From Roseomonas sp. (GTDB lineage Bacteria > Pseudomonadota > Alphaproteobacteria > Acetobacterales > Acetobacteraceae), in the NCBI GenBank assembly GCA_020249265.1, contig JADCGA010000015.1, positions 1-64,000 of the forward strand: DNA of 64,000 bases. The letters are read 5' to 3'. The notes under the pieces are model-generated. The model did no database searches. It was given only the letters and a program-made list of their open reading frames with translations, and was not told the DNA's origin. Positions 36,553 through 44,324 of this stretch are shown piece after piece. The translations under genes were made by a program, and so were the position numbers. The stretch's first letter is position 1. Each line of letters starts with the position of its first letter.

Positions 36553-37160
36553 CAAGCGCCTTTGCTGAGGCGCTTGGCGACGAAGTCAAGCCGATCCTGG
36601 CCCCAGAACATATCCTCACCAATCACATAGCACGGCGCACCGAAGACACCGCGTTCCAGCGCGGCGGCGGTATCGGCCTTGCGCTGTTCAAGCCAGCGCG
36701 GGTCTTCCGCCAGACGCAGCAGCGCAACCGCATCCAGGCCGCAATCACGAATCAGCGCGGCCAAGGTAGTGGCATCACCGGTATCCTGCTCTTCCTCCCA
36801 AAGCGCCTTCAGGATGCGATGCGCCAAGCGAATTGCCGGCGCATGGCCTTGGGTTTCGCGCAGCGCAATAACACACGCCGCACCAGGCAATTCATTGGCG
36901 GGAGAATGCTTTGGTTGGATATTGATGGGAATGCCAAGCGCATCCCGCCAGCGCTGCAATTCCTGCAAGCGATAGGCTTGGCGCTGCGGTGAGCGCTTCG
37001 GCAAGGGAAGCCCGCCGGAGCCCGCGAAGATTGTGCCGAAATCAACCGGCCAGATATGCAGCGCCGCGCCATGCTGCGCCGCCAAGGCTTCAATCCGCGC
37101 CGCGCCCAGATGGGTCCAGGGCGAATTGAGCGAAACGTAATAGTCAATCAGCAAAGCCAT
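36552..37160 (-). CDS. 2-Hydroxychromene-2-carboxylate isomerase-like DsbA-fold protein
   Basis: A 202-residue thioredoxin/DsbA-fold protein of the HCCA isomerase (kappa-GST-like) group. The N-terminal YYVSLNSPWTHLGAARIEAL carries the active-site Ser in the SPW segment. VFGAPCYVIGEDMFWGQDRL is the canonical C-terminus. These enzymes use glutathione to isomerise ring-opened aromatic products, for example in naphthalene pathways. Within the cluster it suggests a cis-trans isomerisation of a ring-cleavage product. It is 9 bp after the CoA-transferase B gene and overlaps the Mo-subunit gene by one base. Confidence 0.9.
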   Translation of the reverse strand: MALLIDYYVSLNSPWTHLGAARIEALAAQHGAALHIWPVDFGTIFAGSGGLPLPKRSPQRQAYRLQELQRWRDALGIPINIQPKHSPANELPGAACVIALRETQGHAPAIRLAHRILKALWEEEQDTGDATTLAALIRDCGLDAVALLRLAEDPRWLEQRKADTAAALERGVFGAPCYVIGEDMFWGQDRLDFVAKRLSKGA

Positions 37161-37169
37161 GATTTTTCC

Positions 37170-37799
37170 TCACGCGATGATAGGGCAGGCGGTGGCGGCG
37201 CGCACATCTTCCAGCGTTACGCCGGGGGCAAGATCACGCAAAGCGAAGCCCTCCCCCAAAGGCGCGAAAAGACCAAGATCGGTCACCACCAGCGTCACTA
37301 CAGCAGCGGCGGTAATCGGCAGGCTACAACGCGGTAGCAATCGGGAAGCGCCATCGCGCGTGCGATGTTCCAGCATGATAAAGACGCGCTGTGCGGAGGC
37401 CGCCAAATCCATCGCGCCGCCAATACCGCCGCCCTTGGCGCCCTTCAGCTTCCAATTGGCGAAATCCCCATTGGCTGCGACTTCATAGGCGCCCATGACG
37501 GTCACATCCATGCGCCCACCACGGATCAGTGCGAAGCTATCCGCATGATGCACAATTGAAGCGCCCGGGTTGAGCATGACATTCTGCCCGCCGGCATTCA
37601 CCAGGTTCAAATCCTCGGTCCCCGGCGCGCAGACGGCGCCATAGCCGATCACGCCGTTTTCCGCATGGAAGATGATATCACGATCACCCATGGGCACATC
37701 GGCAATCATGGTCGGCATGCCAACACCAAGATTGACCACCCAGCCATCCTGAAATTCGCGCACCAGCCTTTCGGCCATTTGCATGCGTGTCCAGCTCAT
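37170..37799 (-). CDS. CoA-transferase subunit B (3-oxoacid/glutaconate type)
   Basis: A 209-residue beta subunit of a class I CoA-transferase. The catalytic Glu is in FHAENGVIGYGAV, and VNLGVGMPTMIADVP and GIGGAMDLAASAQRV are standard. Together with subunit A it moves CoA from a donor such as succinyl-CoA to a free acid. The start overlaps the subunit A stop by ATGA (37796-37799). Likely job: activation of the carboxylic acid produced by the cluster's hydrolases. Confidence 0.93.
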   Translation of the reverse strand: MSWTRMQMAERLVREFQDGWVVNLGVGMPTMIADVPMGDRDIIFHAENGVIGYGAVCAPGTEDLNLVNAGGQNVMLNPGASIVHHADSFALIRGGRMDVTVMGAYEVAANGDFANWKLKGAKGGGIGGAMDLAASAQRVFIMLEHRTRDGASRLLPRCSLPITAAAVVTLVVTDLGLFAPLGEGFALRDLAPGVTLEDVRAATACPIIA

Positions 37800-38530
37800 C
37801 GTGCGGCCTCCCGCTTGCGGGTCCAGAGTCCCATGGGTGGTGGCGGCACGCGGATCAGCCGATGCACCACAAGGCCCATTGTATGCACATCATCGGCGTC
37901 TATCGCGCCGGCGGGCAGGATATCTTCTTCCACCTCCACGATGGTGATTTTCGCCGCCATCGCCATCAAGGGATTGAAATTGCGCTGGCTGCGATGGAAG
38001 CGCAGATTGCCAGCGGCGTCCGCCCGCGCGGCGCGAATAAATGCGTAATCCACCGGCAGCGCATATTCCAGCAAATAGCGCCTGCCATTGATCTCCCGCG
38101 TTTCGCGCCCTTCGGCCAATTCGGTGCCAACCGCGGTTGGCGTATAGAAGGCGGGAATACCCGCACCTGCGGCACGCAACCGCTCGGCCAGGGTGCCTTG
38201 CGGGACGATTTCGGCTTCTACCTCTCCGGATTCATAATATTTGGTGAAGGGCAGTACATCAGATGCGCGGGTCGCGGCCGTGAAGGAGCATATCACCTTC
38301 GCGACCTGGCCGTTTTCCACCAGCATGCCGATATCTGGCATGCGTGGCTTATGGGCACCACCCGTAGTATTGGCGATGCAGGTCAGGCGCTTGGCGCCGC
38401 GTCGCGCCAGGGCGGCGATAAGGTTATAGGGTGTGCCCGGCCCGGCGAAGCCGCCAATGGCAATCACGGCGCCGTCCGGAATATCCGCGACCGCCGCATC
38501 GAAATCCGGAAAGGTCTTGTTGCGTGCCAT
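37796..38530 (-). CDS. CoA-transferase subunit A (3-oxoacid/glutaconate type)
   Basis: A 244-residue alpha subunit. It has GAVIAIGGFAGPGTPYNLIAAL (canonical GGF..G.P) near residue 20, then GAKRLTCIANTTG, and FYTPTAVGTELAEGRE in the middle. It is translationally coupled to subunit B and sits 65 bp downstream of the DMT transporter gene, the apparent first gene of the 13.3-kb cluster. Confidence 0.93.
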   Translation of the reverse strand: MARNKTFPDFDAAVADIPDGAVIAIGGFAGPGTPYNLIAALARRGAKRLTCIANTTGGAHKPRMPDIGMLVENGQVAKVICSFTAATRASDVLPFTKYYESGEVEAEIVPQGTLAERLRAAGAGIPAFYTPTAVGTELAEGRETREINGRRYLLEYALPVDYAFIRAARADAAGNLRFHRSQRNFNPLMAMAAKITIVEVEEDILPAGAIDADDVHTMGLVVHRLIRVPPPPMGLWTRKREAAR

Positions 38531-38595
38531 GGGCCGCCCCCTGCATGTGCCGCGTTATGCTTCGCCGAAGTGGCGCCGATGGCAAGGGGGGCGGC

Positions 38596-39486
38596 TCATG
38601 CCTTGCGTGTCCGCGTTTCGCTGATGGCAATGTAAAGCCCAGCGCCGATGATGATGCCGGCCCCAAGCCAGGTCCATTGATCCGGCCAAAGCCCGGTAAT
38701 GGCATAGCCAACCGCGATGGCGCCGATCATTTGCCAATACTGAAACGGCGCGATCACATTGGCCGCGCCATAGGTCATGGCCTTGGCCACGCACCAATGC
38801 CCGCCAGCCCCAAGGACGCCCAGCGACAGCAGCCAAAAAACATCGGACCAATTATGGATCGGCACCCAAAAAAAGGGGATCACGGCGCACATCACCAAGG
38901 CGCCAAAAAGCCCACTATACATCACCGATGTTTCGGGCCGATCCAGCCCGGCTACCTGGCGCGTCAATATCTGGTAGATCGCATAACAAAAGGCGCTGGC
39001 CACAATGCCAAGTGCTGCGGGCTGGAATACCTCTGACCCCGGGCGGATCACCACCAGCACACCCAAGAAGCCCACCGTCACTGCGGCCAAGCGCTTCCAG
39101 CCGATCTGCTCACCCAGCATGGGCAGCGCGAGCAGGGTCACGAAGAATGGCGACATGAAGGAAATGGAAGATGCCTTGGCCAGCGGCACATCCTTCACCG
39201 AGAAAAAGAAAAAGGTTGTGGACGCCAGCAACAGCAAGGATCGCGAAATCTGCACCCAGGGCTTGCGGCTTTGCAGCACGCCCAAGCCGTAGCGCGGGAC
39301 AATCAATGCCAGCACAATCAGCAAATGCCCGGTGGTGCGCGCCCAGATGATCTGTTCCGAGGGGTAGGTGCGGCTCAATACCTGCACGATACCGTTCATG
39401 ATCGGGAACAATGTGCAGGCCGCACACATGAAGAAAATGCCAAGCAGCAAGGATGTCTGACGCGGCGGCACCGCGGTGGTGGTCAT
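38596..39486 (-). CDS. DMT-family (EamA) transporter
   Basis: A 296-residue membrane protein with ten predicted helices and two EamA repeats (residues about 12-145 and 155-290). SFMSPFFVTLLALPMLGEQIG closes the first repeat. The frame is open about 105 codons upstream, but the ATG at 39486 (MTTTAVPPRQTS) has GGGAGGG at a suitable distance. It leads the minus-strand catabolic cluster and is divergent from the ABC/cytosine-deaminase operon. EamA proteins export or import small metabolites; no substrate can be given. Confidence 0.9.
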   Translation of the reverse strand: MTTTAVPPRQTSLLLGIFFMCAACTLFPIMNGIVQVLSRTYPSEQIIWARTTGHLLIVLALIVPRYGLGVLQSRKPWVQISRSLLLLASTTFFFFSVKDVPLAKASSISFMSPFFVTLLALPMLGEQIGWKRLAAVTVGFLGVLVVIRPGSEVFQPAALGIVASAFCYAIYQILTRQVAGLDRPETSVMYSGLFGALVMCAVIPFFWVPIHNWSDVFWLLSLGVLGAGGHWCVAKAMTYGAANVIAPFQYWQMIGAIAVGYAITGLWPDQWTWLGAGIIIGAGLYIAISETRTRKA

Positions 39487-39590
39487 GAGGCTTGCGCCCT
39501 CCCGGAGGCTGCTTGCGAAGCGACGATAGTCCATAAGCCGCGACAGGGGAAACCTAGCCTTTGGATGGGCGACTCGGATGGACAGGGACG

Positions 39591-39631
39591 CTTTGGTGGT
39601 TTGAAAACCTGTCAGGTGATCCCTTTGGTGG
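39591..39631. repeat. Direct repeat CTTTGGTGG, two copies, possible activator sites
   Basis: CTTTGGTGG occurs at 39591-39599 and 39623-39631, a 32-base period (about three helical turns). The copies lie 63-103 bp upstream of the -24/-12 promoter. Same-face spacing is typical of tandem activator sites, but the sequence is not an obvious NtrC consensus. Confidence 0.35.
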
Positions 39632-39693
39632 CGGCCTGTGCACGAAAAACAGGCGATGCCGGGGCGATTCACTCCTAAGGACCGCCTAAAGGA

Positions 39694-39710
39694 TTGGCAT
39701 ATGCCTTGCT
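39694..39710 (+). promoter_or_regulatory. Sigma-54 (-24/-12) promoter of the ABC/cytosine-deaminase operon
   Basis: TTGGCATATGCCTTGCT matches the RpoN consensus TTGGCACG-N4-TTGCT at all positions except the CG pair. The invariant GG (39696-39697) and GC (39708-39709) have the exact 10-base spacing. Transcription would begin near 39721, leaving a leader of about 47 bases before the solute-binding-protein ATG. This implies activation by an NtrC-like enhancer-binding protein, probably under nitrogen limitation. Confidence 0.65.
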
Positions 39711-39767
39711 GACCCCATCTCCCTGGGGCATGTGACGCCCCACCCCAGCCCCAGCAAGGAGAGAGCC

Positions 39768-40787
39768 ATGAGAACCAGGTATCGGATCGAACGCCGCGCA
39801 TTGCTCACGGGTGGCAGCGCCCTTGTGCTTTCGGCCGTGGCCGGGGCGCGGGTGCCGCTGGCGCAGACGCTGGAAAAACTCTCCTTCCAGACGAATTGGC
39901 GCGCCCAGGCGGAACATGGCGGCTATTATCTGGCGCTGGCCAATGGGCTTTACCGCCGCGCCGGCATTGACTGCGAAATCCGCATGGGTGGGCCGCAGCA
40001 GAACCCGGCGCAGCTGCTGCTGGCGGGGCGGGTGGATATGATCATGTCATCCGGCTTTCAGGCGCTGAATTATGTGCGCGAAAACATCCCTTTCATGGCG
40101 ATTGGCGCCATCATGCAAAAGGATCCGCAGGGCTTCATGTTCCATGCGGAAGCGGGCTTCACCAGCTTTGAGCAGATGCGTGGCCGGCCCATTCTGGTGG
40201 GTGCCGGCGGGCGCGTGACCTATTGGCCCTTCCTGCGCCGGCGCTTCGGCTTCACCGATAGCCAAATCCGCCCCTATACCTTCAATATTCAGCCCTTCCT
40301 GGCGGATAAGCAGGCCATTCAGCAATGCTTTGTCTCGTCAGAACCCTTCGCGGCGCGGCTGGGTGGCGCTGATCCGCGCGTGCTGCTGTTTGCTGATGCG
40401 GGCTTCCCGAATTATCAGACGACCATTGATATTTCGCGCAAGCTGGTTGAGGAAAAGCCGGATCTGATCCAGCGCTTTGTAGATGCCACCATGCAGGGTT
40501 GGACACAGTATTTGCGCGGGCAGGATGTGGCGGCGGCGAATACGCTCATCATGCGCGACAATCAGGAAATGACGCAGGAGAAGATTGATTACGCCGTCCG
40601 CGCCCTGAATGAACGCGGCATTGTGTTTTCGGGCGATGCGGAACGGCTTGGCATTGGCGCCATGACGGATGAGCGCTGGGAAGCCTTCTATACTGCCATG
40701 CGCGATGCGGAAGTGATGTCCCCTGGGCTTGATGTGAAGCGCGCCTATTCGCTGCGCTTCGTCAATCGAAGGGCTGGCTTGGCTTGA
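39768..40787 (+). CDS. ABC transporter substrate-binding protein, NMT1/THI5-like
   Basis: A 339-residue periplasmic protein with a twin-arginine-like leader (ERRALLTGGSALVLSAVAGA, mature part from about residue 34). The fold is NMT1/SsuA/ThiY-like: FQTNWRAQAEHGGYYLALAN is the diagnostic first block, then LLLAGRVDMIMSSGFQAL. Such proteins deliver thiamine-pyrimidine precursors, riboflavin, nitriles, sulfonates or pyrimidines. AAGGAGAG precedes the ATG. With the linked cytosine-deaminase-like enzyme, an aminopyrimidine or other N-heterocycle is the most likely ligand. Confidence 0.9.
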   Translation: MRTRYRIERRALLTGGSALVLSAVAGARVPLAQTLEKLSFQTNWRAQAEHGGYYLALANGLYRRAGIDCEIRMGGPQQNPAQLLLAGRVDMIMSSGFQALNYVRENIPFMAIGAIMQKDPQGFMFHAEAGFTSFEQMRGRPILVGAGGRVTYWPFLRRRFGFTDSQIRPYTFNIQPFLADKQAIQQCFVSSEPFAARLGGADPRVLLFADAGFPNYQTTIDISRKLVEEKPDLIQRFVDATMQGWTQYLRGQDVAAANTLIMRDNQEMTQEKIDYAVRALNERGIVFSGDAERLGIGAMTDERWEAFYTAMRDAEVMSPGLDVKRAYSLRFVNRRAGLA

Positions 40788-41569
40788 GCCCTCGGCGCCC
40801 ACTGCTCTCGCTCACCGGGGTTTCCAAGCGTTACGCAACGGGAACCCTGGCATTGGATGGTATTGATCTGACGATCATGCCGGGGGATTTCATTGCCTTG
40901 CTCGGCCCTTCGGGCTGCGGCAAATCCACGCTGCTGCGCCTGATTGCGGGGCTTACCGCGCCAAGCGGCGGGACTATGGAATGGCCGATGGCCATGCATG
41001 ATGCGGCGGGTGATGTGGAACGCGATATCGGCTTCGTGTTTCAGGAACCAACGCTGATGCCTTGGGCCAGCGTGATCCGCAACGTCGCGCTGCCCCTGGA
41101 ATTGGCCGGCATGAAACGGCGGGAAGCCGAAGAACGCGCCGCCGAATGGATTGCGCGCGTTGATCTGAAGGGTTTTGAGAAAGCCTATCCGCGCGCGCTA
41201 TCAGGTGGCATGCGGATGCGTGTTTCCATCGCGCGTGCGCTGGTGACGCGCCCGCGCATTCTGCTGATGGATGAACCCTTCGCGGCCTTGGATGAAATCA
41301 CGCGCTTTCGGCTGAACAATGATCTGGTGCAGCTTTGGGCGCAGGAACGTTTTACGGTGATTTTCGTGACCCATTCGGTTTTTGAGAGCGTCTATCTGGC
41401 TGAACGTATTGTGGTGATGGCCCCGCGCCCAGGCCGGATCGCTGAGGAAGTGCGCATCACCGCCCCGACCGCAAGAGGCGAAGAATTCCGCACATCCCCC
41501 GAATATGCCGCGCAATGCCGCACGGTATCGCATGCGCTTTCTTCTGCCATGGGAGGTACGCATGAGTGA
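40784..41569 (+). CDS. ABC transporter ATP-binding protein (NrtD/SsuB/TauB family)
   Basis: A 261-residue ATPase. Walker A is LLGPSGCGKSTLLRLIAGL, the Q-loop lies in VFQEPTLMPW, the signature is ALSGGMRMRVSIARAL, Walker B is ILLMDEPFAALDE and the H-loop is FVTHSV. The start is TTG at 40784, overlapping the previous stop (TTGA). It belongs to the NitT/TauT class, matching the permease and binding protein on either side. Confidence 0.94.
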   Translation: MSPRRPLLSLTGVSKRYATGTLALDGIDLTIMPGDFIALLGPSGCGKSTLLRLIAGLTAPSGGTMEWPMAMHDAAGDVERDIGFVFQEPTLMPWASVIRNVALPLELAGMKRREAEERAAEWIARVDLKGFEKAYPRALSGGMRMRVSIARALVTRPRILLMDEPFAALDEITRFRLNNDLVQLWAQERFTVIFVTHSVFESVYLAERIVVMAPRPGRIAEEVRITAPTARGEEFRTSPEYAAQCRTVSHALSSAMGGTHE

Positions 41570-42395
41570 GAGCACGGAAGCGGCACCGGCCGCGGGCGGT
41601 TTTGTGGAAGGCACCTGGCTCCGCATTCTGGCGCCGACACTGCTTGCGCTGCTGTTCCTGGGCGGGTGGGAGATGATGGTGCGGGTGCGTGAGATACCGC
41701 CCTATATCCTGCCCGGACCGATTGCCATTTGGCAGACGTTGTTGCGCGATTGGGCTTCGCTTTCCGTATCGCTGCTGATCACGCTGAAGATTACCTTCAT
41801 GGCGCTATCGGTCGCGGCGATTTTGGGGCTGGCGTTGGCGATACTCTTTGCGCAATCGCGTATCATTGAATTGTCGCTGTTTCCTTTCGCGGTGATCCTG
41901 CAAGTCACCCCGATTGTCGCGATTGCGCCGCTGATCATCATTTGGGTGGATGATATCGCAATATCGCTGCTGATCTGCGCCTGGATCGTTGCCTTCTTTC
42001 CGATCCTATCGAATACGACGGTTGGGCTGAATTCGGCGGATCATAACTTGAAAGATTTGTTCAAGCTTTATCGCGCATCGCGCTGGCAGGTGCTGACGCG
42101 GTTGCTACTGCCCTCAGCGCTTCCCTACTTCCTGGCGGGTTTGCGGATTTCCGGTGGGCTTGCGCTGATTGGCGCCATTGTCGCGGAGTTTGTCGCGGGC
42201 ACAGGCGGCAGTTCATCGGGGCTTGCGTATCGTATTCTGGAAGCGGGGTATCAGTTGCAAATTCCGCGCATGTTCGCGGCACTTGTGTTGGTTTCCACAA
42301 CCGGCATTGCCATTTTCCTGGCGCTAAGTCTGCTCACGCATTTGCTGTTGCGCCATTGGCATGAAAGCGCGATGGGCCGGGGGGATCGGCGATGA
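41562..42395 (+). CDS. ABC transporter permease (NitT/TauT class)
   Basis: A 277-residue inner-membrane permease with about six helices. The coupling EAA loop is DHNLKDLFKLYRASRWQVLTR. IPPYILPGPIAIWQTL near residue 50 is typical of SsuC/ThiX-like permeases. The ATG at 41562 follows GGGAGG and overlaps the ATPase end by 8 bases; the longer frame from 41505 is rejected. Its stop overlaps the start of the deaminase-like gene (ATGA). Confidence 0.93.
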   Translation: MSESTEAAPAAGGFVEGTWLRILAPTLLALLFLGGWEMMVRVREIPPYILPGPIAIWQTLLRDWASLSVSLLITLKITFMALSVAAILGLALAILFAQSRIIELSLFPFAVILQVTPIVAIAPLIIIWVDDIAISLLICAWIVAFFPILSNTTVGLNSADHNLKDLFKLYRASRWQVLTRLLLPSALPYFLAGLRISGGLALIGAIVAEFVAGTGGSSSGLAYRILEAGYQLQIPRMFAALVLVSTTGIAIFLALSLLTHLLLRHWHESAMGRGDRR

Positions 42396-43747
42396 GCAGC
42401 GCCATGGCAAAGACCCGCGCGGCTTTGGCCGGCGCGGGCAGCAATTTCTGGCTGCGTGACGTGCGCGCCCCGGGCGCGGTGCTGGAAGGGGCCGCAGCGC
42501 TGCCCTTGGACCGCGATGGCATCGCGCGGCTTGATCTGCGGATTGAACAGGGGCGCATCGCCGCCATTGCGCCGCTCGGCTCTGCGCCGGATGGGGTTTC
42601 TTTGGATGGCGGGCAGATTTGGCCCGGTATGCTTGATGCGCACACCCATCTGGATAAGGGCCATATCTGGCAACGCGCCCCCAATCCCGATGGCAGTTTC
42701 TTCGGCGCCGTCACCACGGTTATGGCTGACCGCGATGTGAATTGGTCTGAAGCCGATATGCGTGCGCGCGCTGAATTCGCGCTGCGCGCGGCTTACGCCC
42801 ATGGCACGGTTGCCGTGCGCACGCATTTGGATAGCTACATGCCGCATGCGCCCAAGGCCTGGCGCATGTTTCGTCAGCTGCGCGATGATTGGGAAGGGCG
42901 GATTACCCTGCAGGCTTCCTCCATCGCGCCGCTTGATCGCTTTGCGGGGGATGAGGGTGCGGAACTTGCTGATATTGTCGCAGAATCAGGCGGCGTATTG
43001 GGCATGGTCACGCGGCTTTCGGGTGTTATCCATGATGACATTCCGCCCGAATTCCACGCCATGCTGGATCATTTTTTTGCGCTTGCAGAAGCGCGCGGCC
43101 TTGATCTTGATTTGCATGTGGATGAAAGCGGGGAAACTGGTGCGCGCGCCTTGCGCGAGATTGCGCTGACCGCTATGCGCCGCGGCTTCAAGGGGCGCAT
43201 TCAATGCGGGCATTGCTGTTCACTCTCTCGTCAAACAGATGAATTTGCGCTGGAAACCATCAAGGCCTGCGCCGATGCCGGGGTTGCGATTGTGGTGCTG
43301 CCCATGTGCAACATGTATTTGCAGGATCGCGAGCCGGGGCGCACGCCGCGCTGGCGTGGCGTGACGCTTGTGCATGAAATGCAGGCGGGCGGCGTTTCCG
43401 TCTCCCTCGCTTCCGACAATACGCGCGATCCTTTCTACGCCTATGGCGATTTGGACATGGTGGAGGTGATGCGTGAAGCGACGCGCATCCTGCATCTGGA
43501 TCATCCCTATGGCGATTGGGCGCGATCCGTCAGCGCGCGGCCGGCGGCGGTGATGGGGCTGCAAGGGGTGGGCATGATCGGCGTCGGCGCGCCGGCTGAT
43601 CTTATCCTGTTCCGCGCACGGCACATGACTGAATTTCTGTCGCGTCCGCAATCAGATCGGATTGTGCTGCGTAATGGGAAGTTGCTGGATGCGGAAGTGC
43701 CGGATTGGCGGGAATTGGATCACATAATCCCGGCTACCACCGGCTGA
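42392..43747 (+). CDS. Cytosine deaminase-like metal-dependent amidohydrolase
   Basis: A 451-residue amidohydrolase of the CodA branch. The first metal pair lies in DAHTHLDKGHIWQRAPNPDG, the second His in LDLHVDESGETGA, another in QCGHCCSLS, and the catalytic Asp in LASDNTRDPFYAYGDLD. CodA-type enzymes deaminate cytosine, isoguanine, creatinine or related cyclic ureas. Four-base overlap with the permease gene makes uptake and first hydrolysis one unit. A CodA-like enzyme and an NMT1-like importer behind a sigma-54 promoter fit nitrogen scavenging from a heterocycle. Confidence 0.88.
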   Translation: MSSAMAKTRAALAGAGSNFWLRDVRAPGAVLEGAAALPLDRDGIARLDLRIEQGRIAAIAPLGSAPDGVSLDGGQIWPGMLDAHTHLDKGHIWQRAPNPDGSFFGAVTTVMADRDVNWSEADMRARAEFALRAAYAHGTVAVRTHLDSYMPHAPKAWRMFRQLRDDWEGRITLQASSIAPLDRFAGDEGAELADIVAESGGVLGMVTRLSGVIHDDIPPEFHAMLDHFFALAEARGLDLDLHVDESGETGARALREIALTAMRRGFKGRIQCGHCCSLSRQTDEFALETIKACADAGVAIVVLPMCNMYLQDREPGRTPRWRGVTLVHEMQAGGVSVSLASDNTRDPFYAYGDLDMVEVMREATRILHLDHPYGDWARSVSARPAAVMGLQGVGMIGVGAPADLILFRARHMTEFLSRPQSDRIVLRNGKLLDAEVPDWRELDHIIPATTG

Positions 43748-44315
43748 GCCGCGCCTTCACCTTCGCCAGAAACGCCGCGCGTTCTGGCGCCGTGCGCTGA
43801 TCCATCCGGGTCAGCATCAGCCATTCCACCCGGCAGTCACGCGCGCATAGCCGCCTGAGGCCGCGATTGATGAGTTTCTTGTCCGGCCAGCCAATCACCC
43901 ACAATAACCACAGCGGTGAGCCATAGGTCGTGACCACGCCGATGCGCTTGATATTGGTCAGCAGCGGCTCAATGGCGCCATCACCAAGCTTGAAGACAAC
44001 ACCCGGCGCCCAGATGCGGTCAAACCAGCCCTTCAGCATGGCCGGTAGCCCATACCACCAGGTGGGATAGACCAGCAGCAGGGCATCAGCGCGCTGCAAG
44101 GAAGCGACATGATCCGCAACATCCGGCGGATGGCTTGCGGGGTCCAGATAGTCGCGATGTTCAGTCGCATTCAAGGCGGGCGAGAAGCCTTCCGCGTAAA
44201 GATCACGGCATTCCACCTGATGCCCGGCGGCTTCCAGCGCTTGCCGCGCAGTATCTCGGAGTGCCGCCGAAAAACTCTCCGCCCGCGGATGGCAATGGAT
44301 CAGCAGCACCCGCAT
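43734..44315 (-). CDS. NAD(P)H dehydrogenase (quinone), flavodoxin-like fold
   Basis: A 193-residue flavodoxin_2 protein. LLIHCHPRAESFSAALRDTA is the FMN phosphate-binding start, YPTWWYGLPAMLKGWFDRIW the flavin/substrate segment, and TTYGSPLWLLWVIG a further conserved block. It resembles NQO1/KefF/MdaB-type two-electron quinone reductases. It lies 9 bp after the first FAD-linked oxidase gene, so it may recycle quinone or flavin electrons from those oxidases. Its 3' end overlaps the convergent deaminase gene by 14 bp. Confidence 0.9.
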   Translation of the reverse strand: MRVLLIHCHPRAESFSAALRDTARQALEAAGHQVECRDLYAEGFSPALNATEHRDYLDPASHPPDVADHVASLQRADALLLVYPTWWYGLPAMLKGWFDRIWAPGVVFKLGDGAIEPLLTNIKRIGVVTTYGSPLWLLWVIGWPDKKLINRGLRRLCARDCRVEWLMLTRMDQRTAPERAAFLAKVKARLSRW

Positions 44316-44324
44316 GATGCGTGC

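Noticed and set aside
37600-37625. GTTCAAATCC-like string resembling a tRNA T-arm
   Set aside because: It lies inside the CoA-transferase B coding sequence and has no acceptor or anticodon arm around it. No tRNA was found anywhere in the window.
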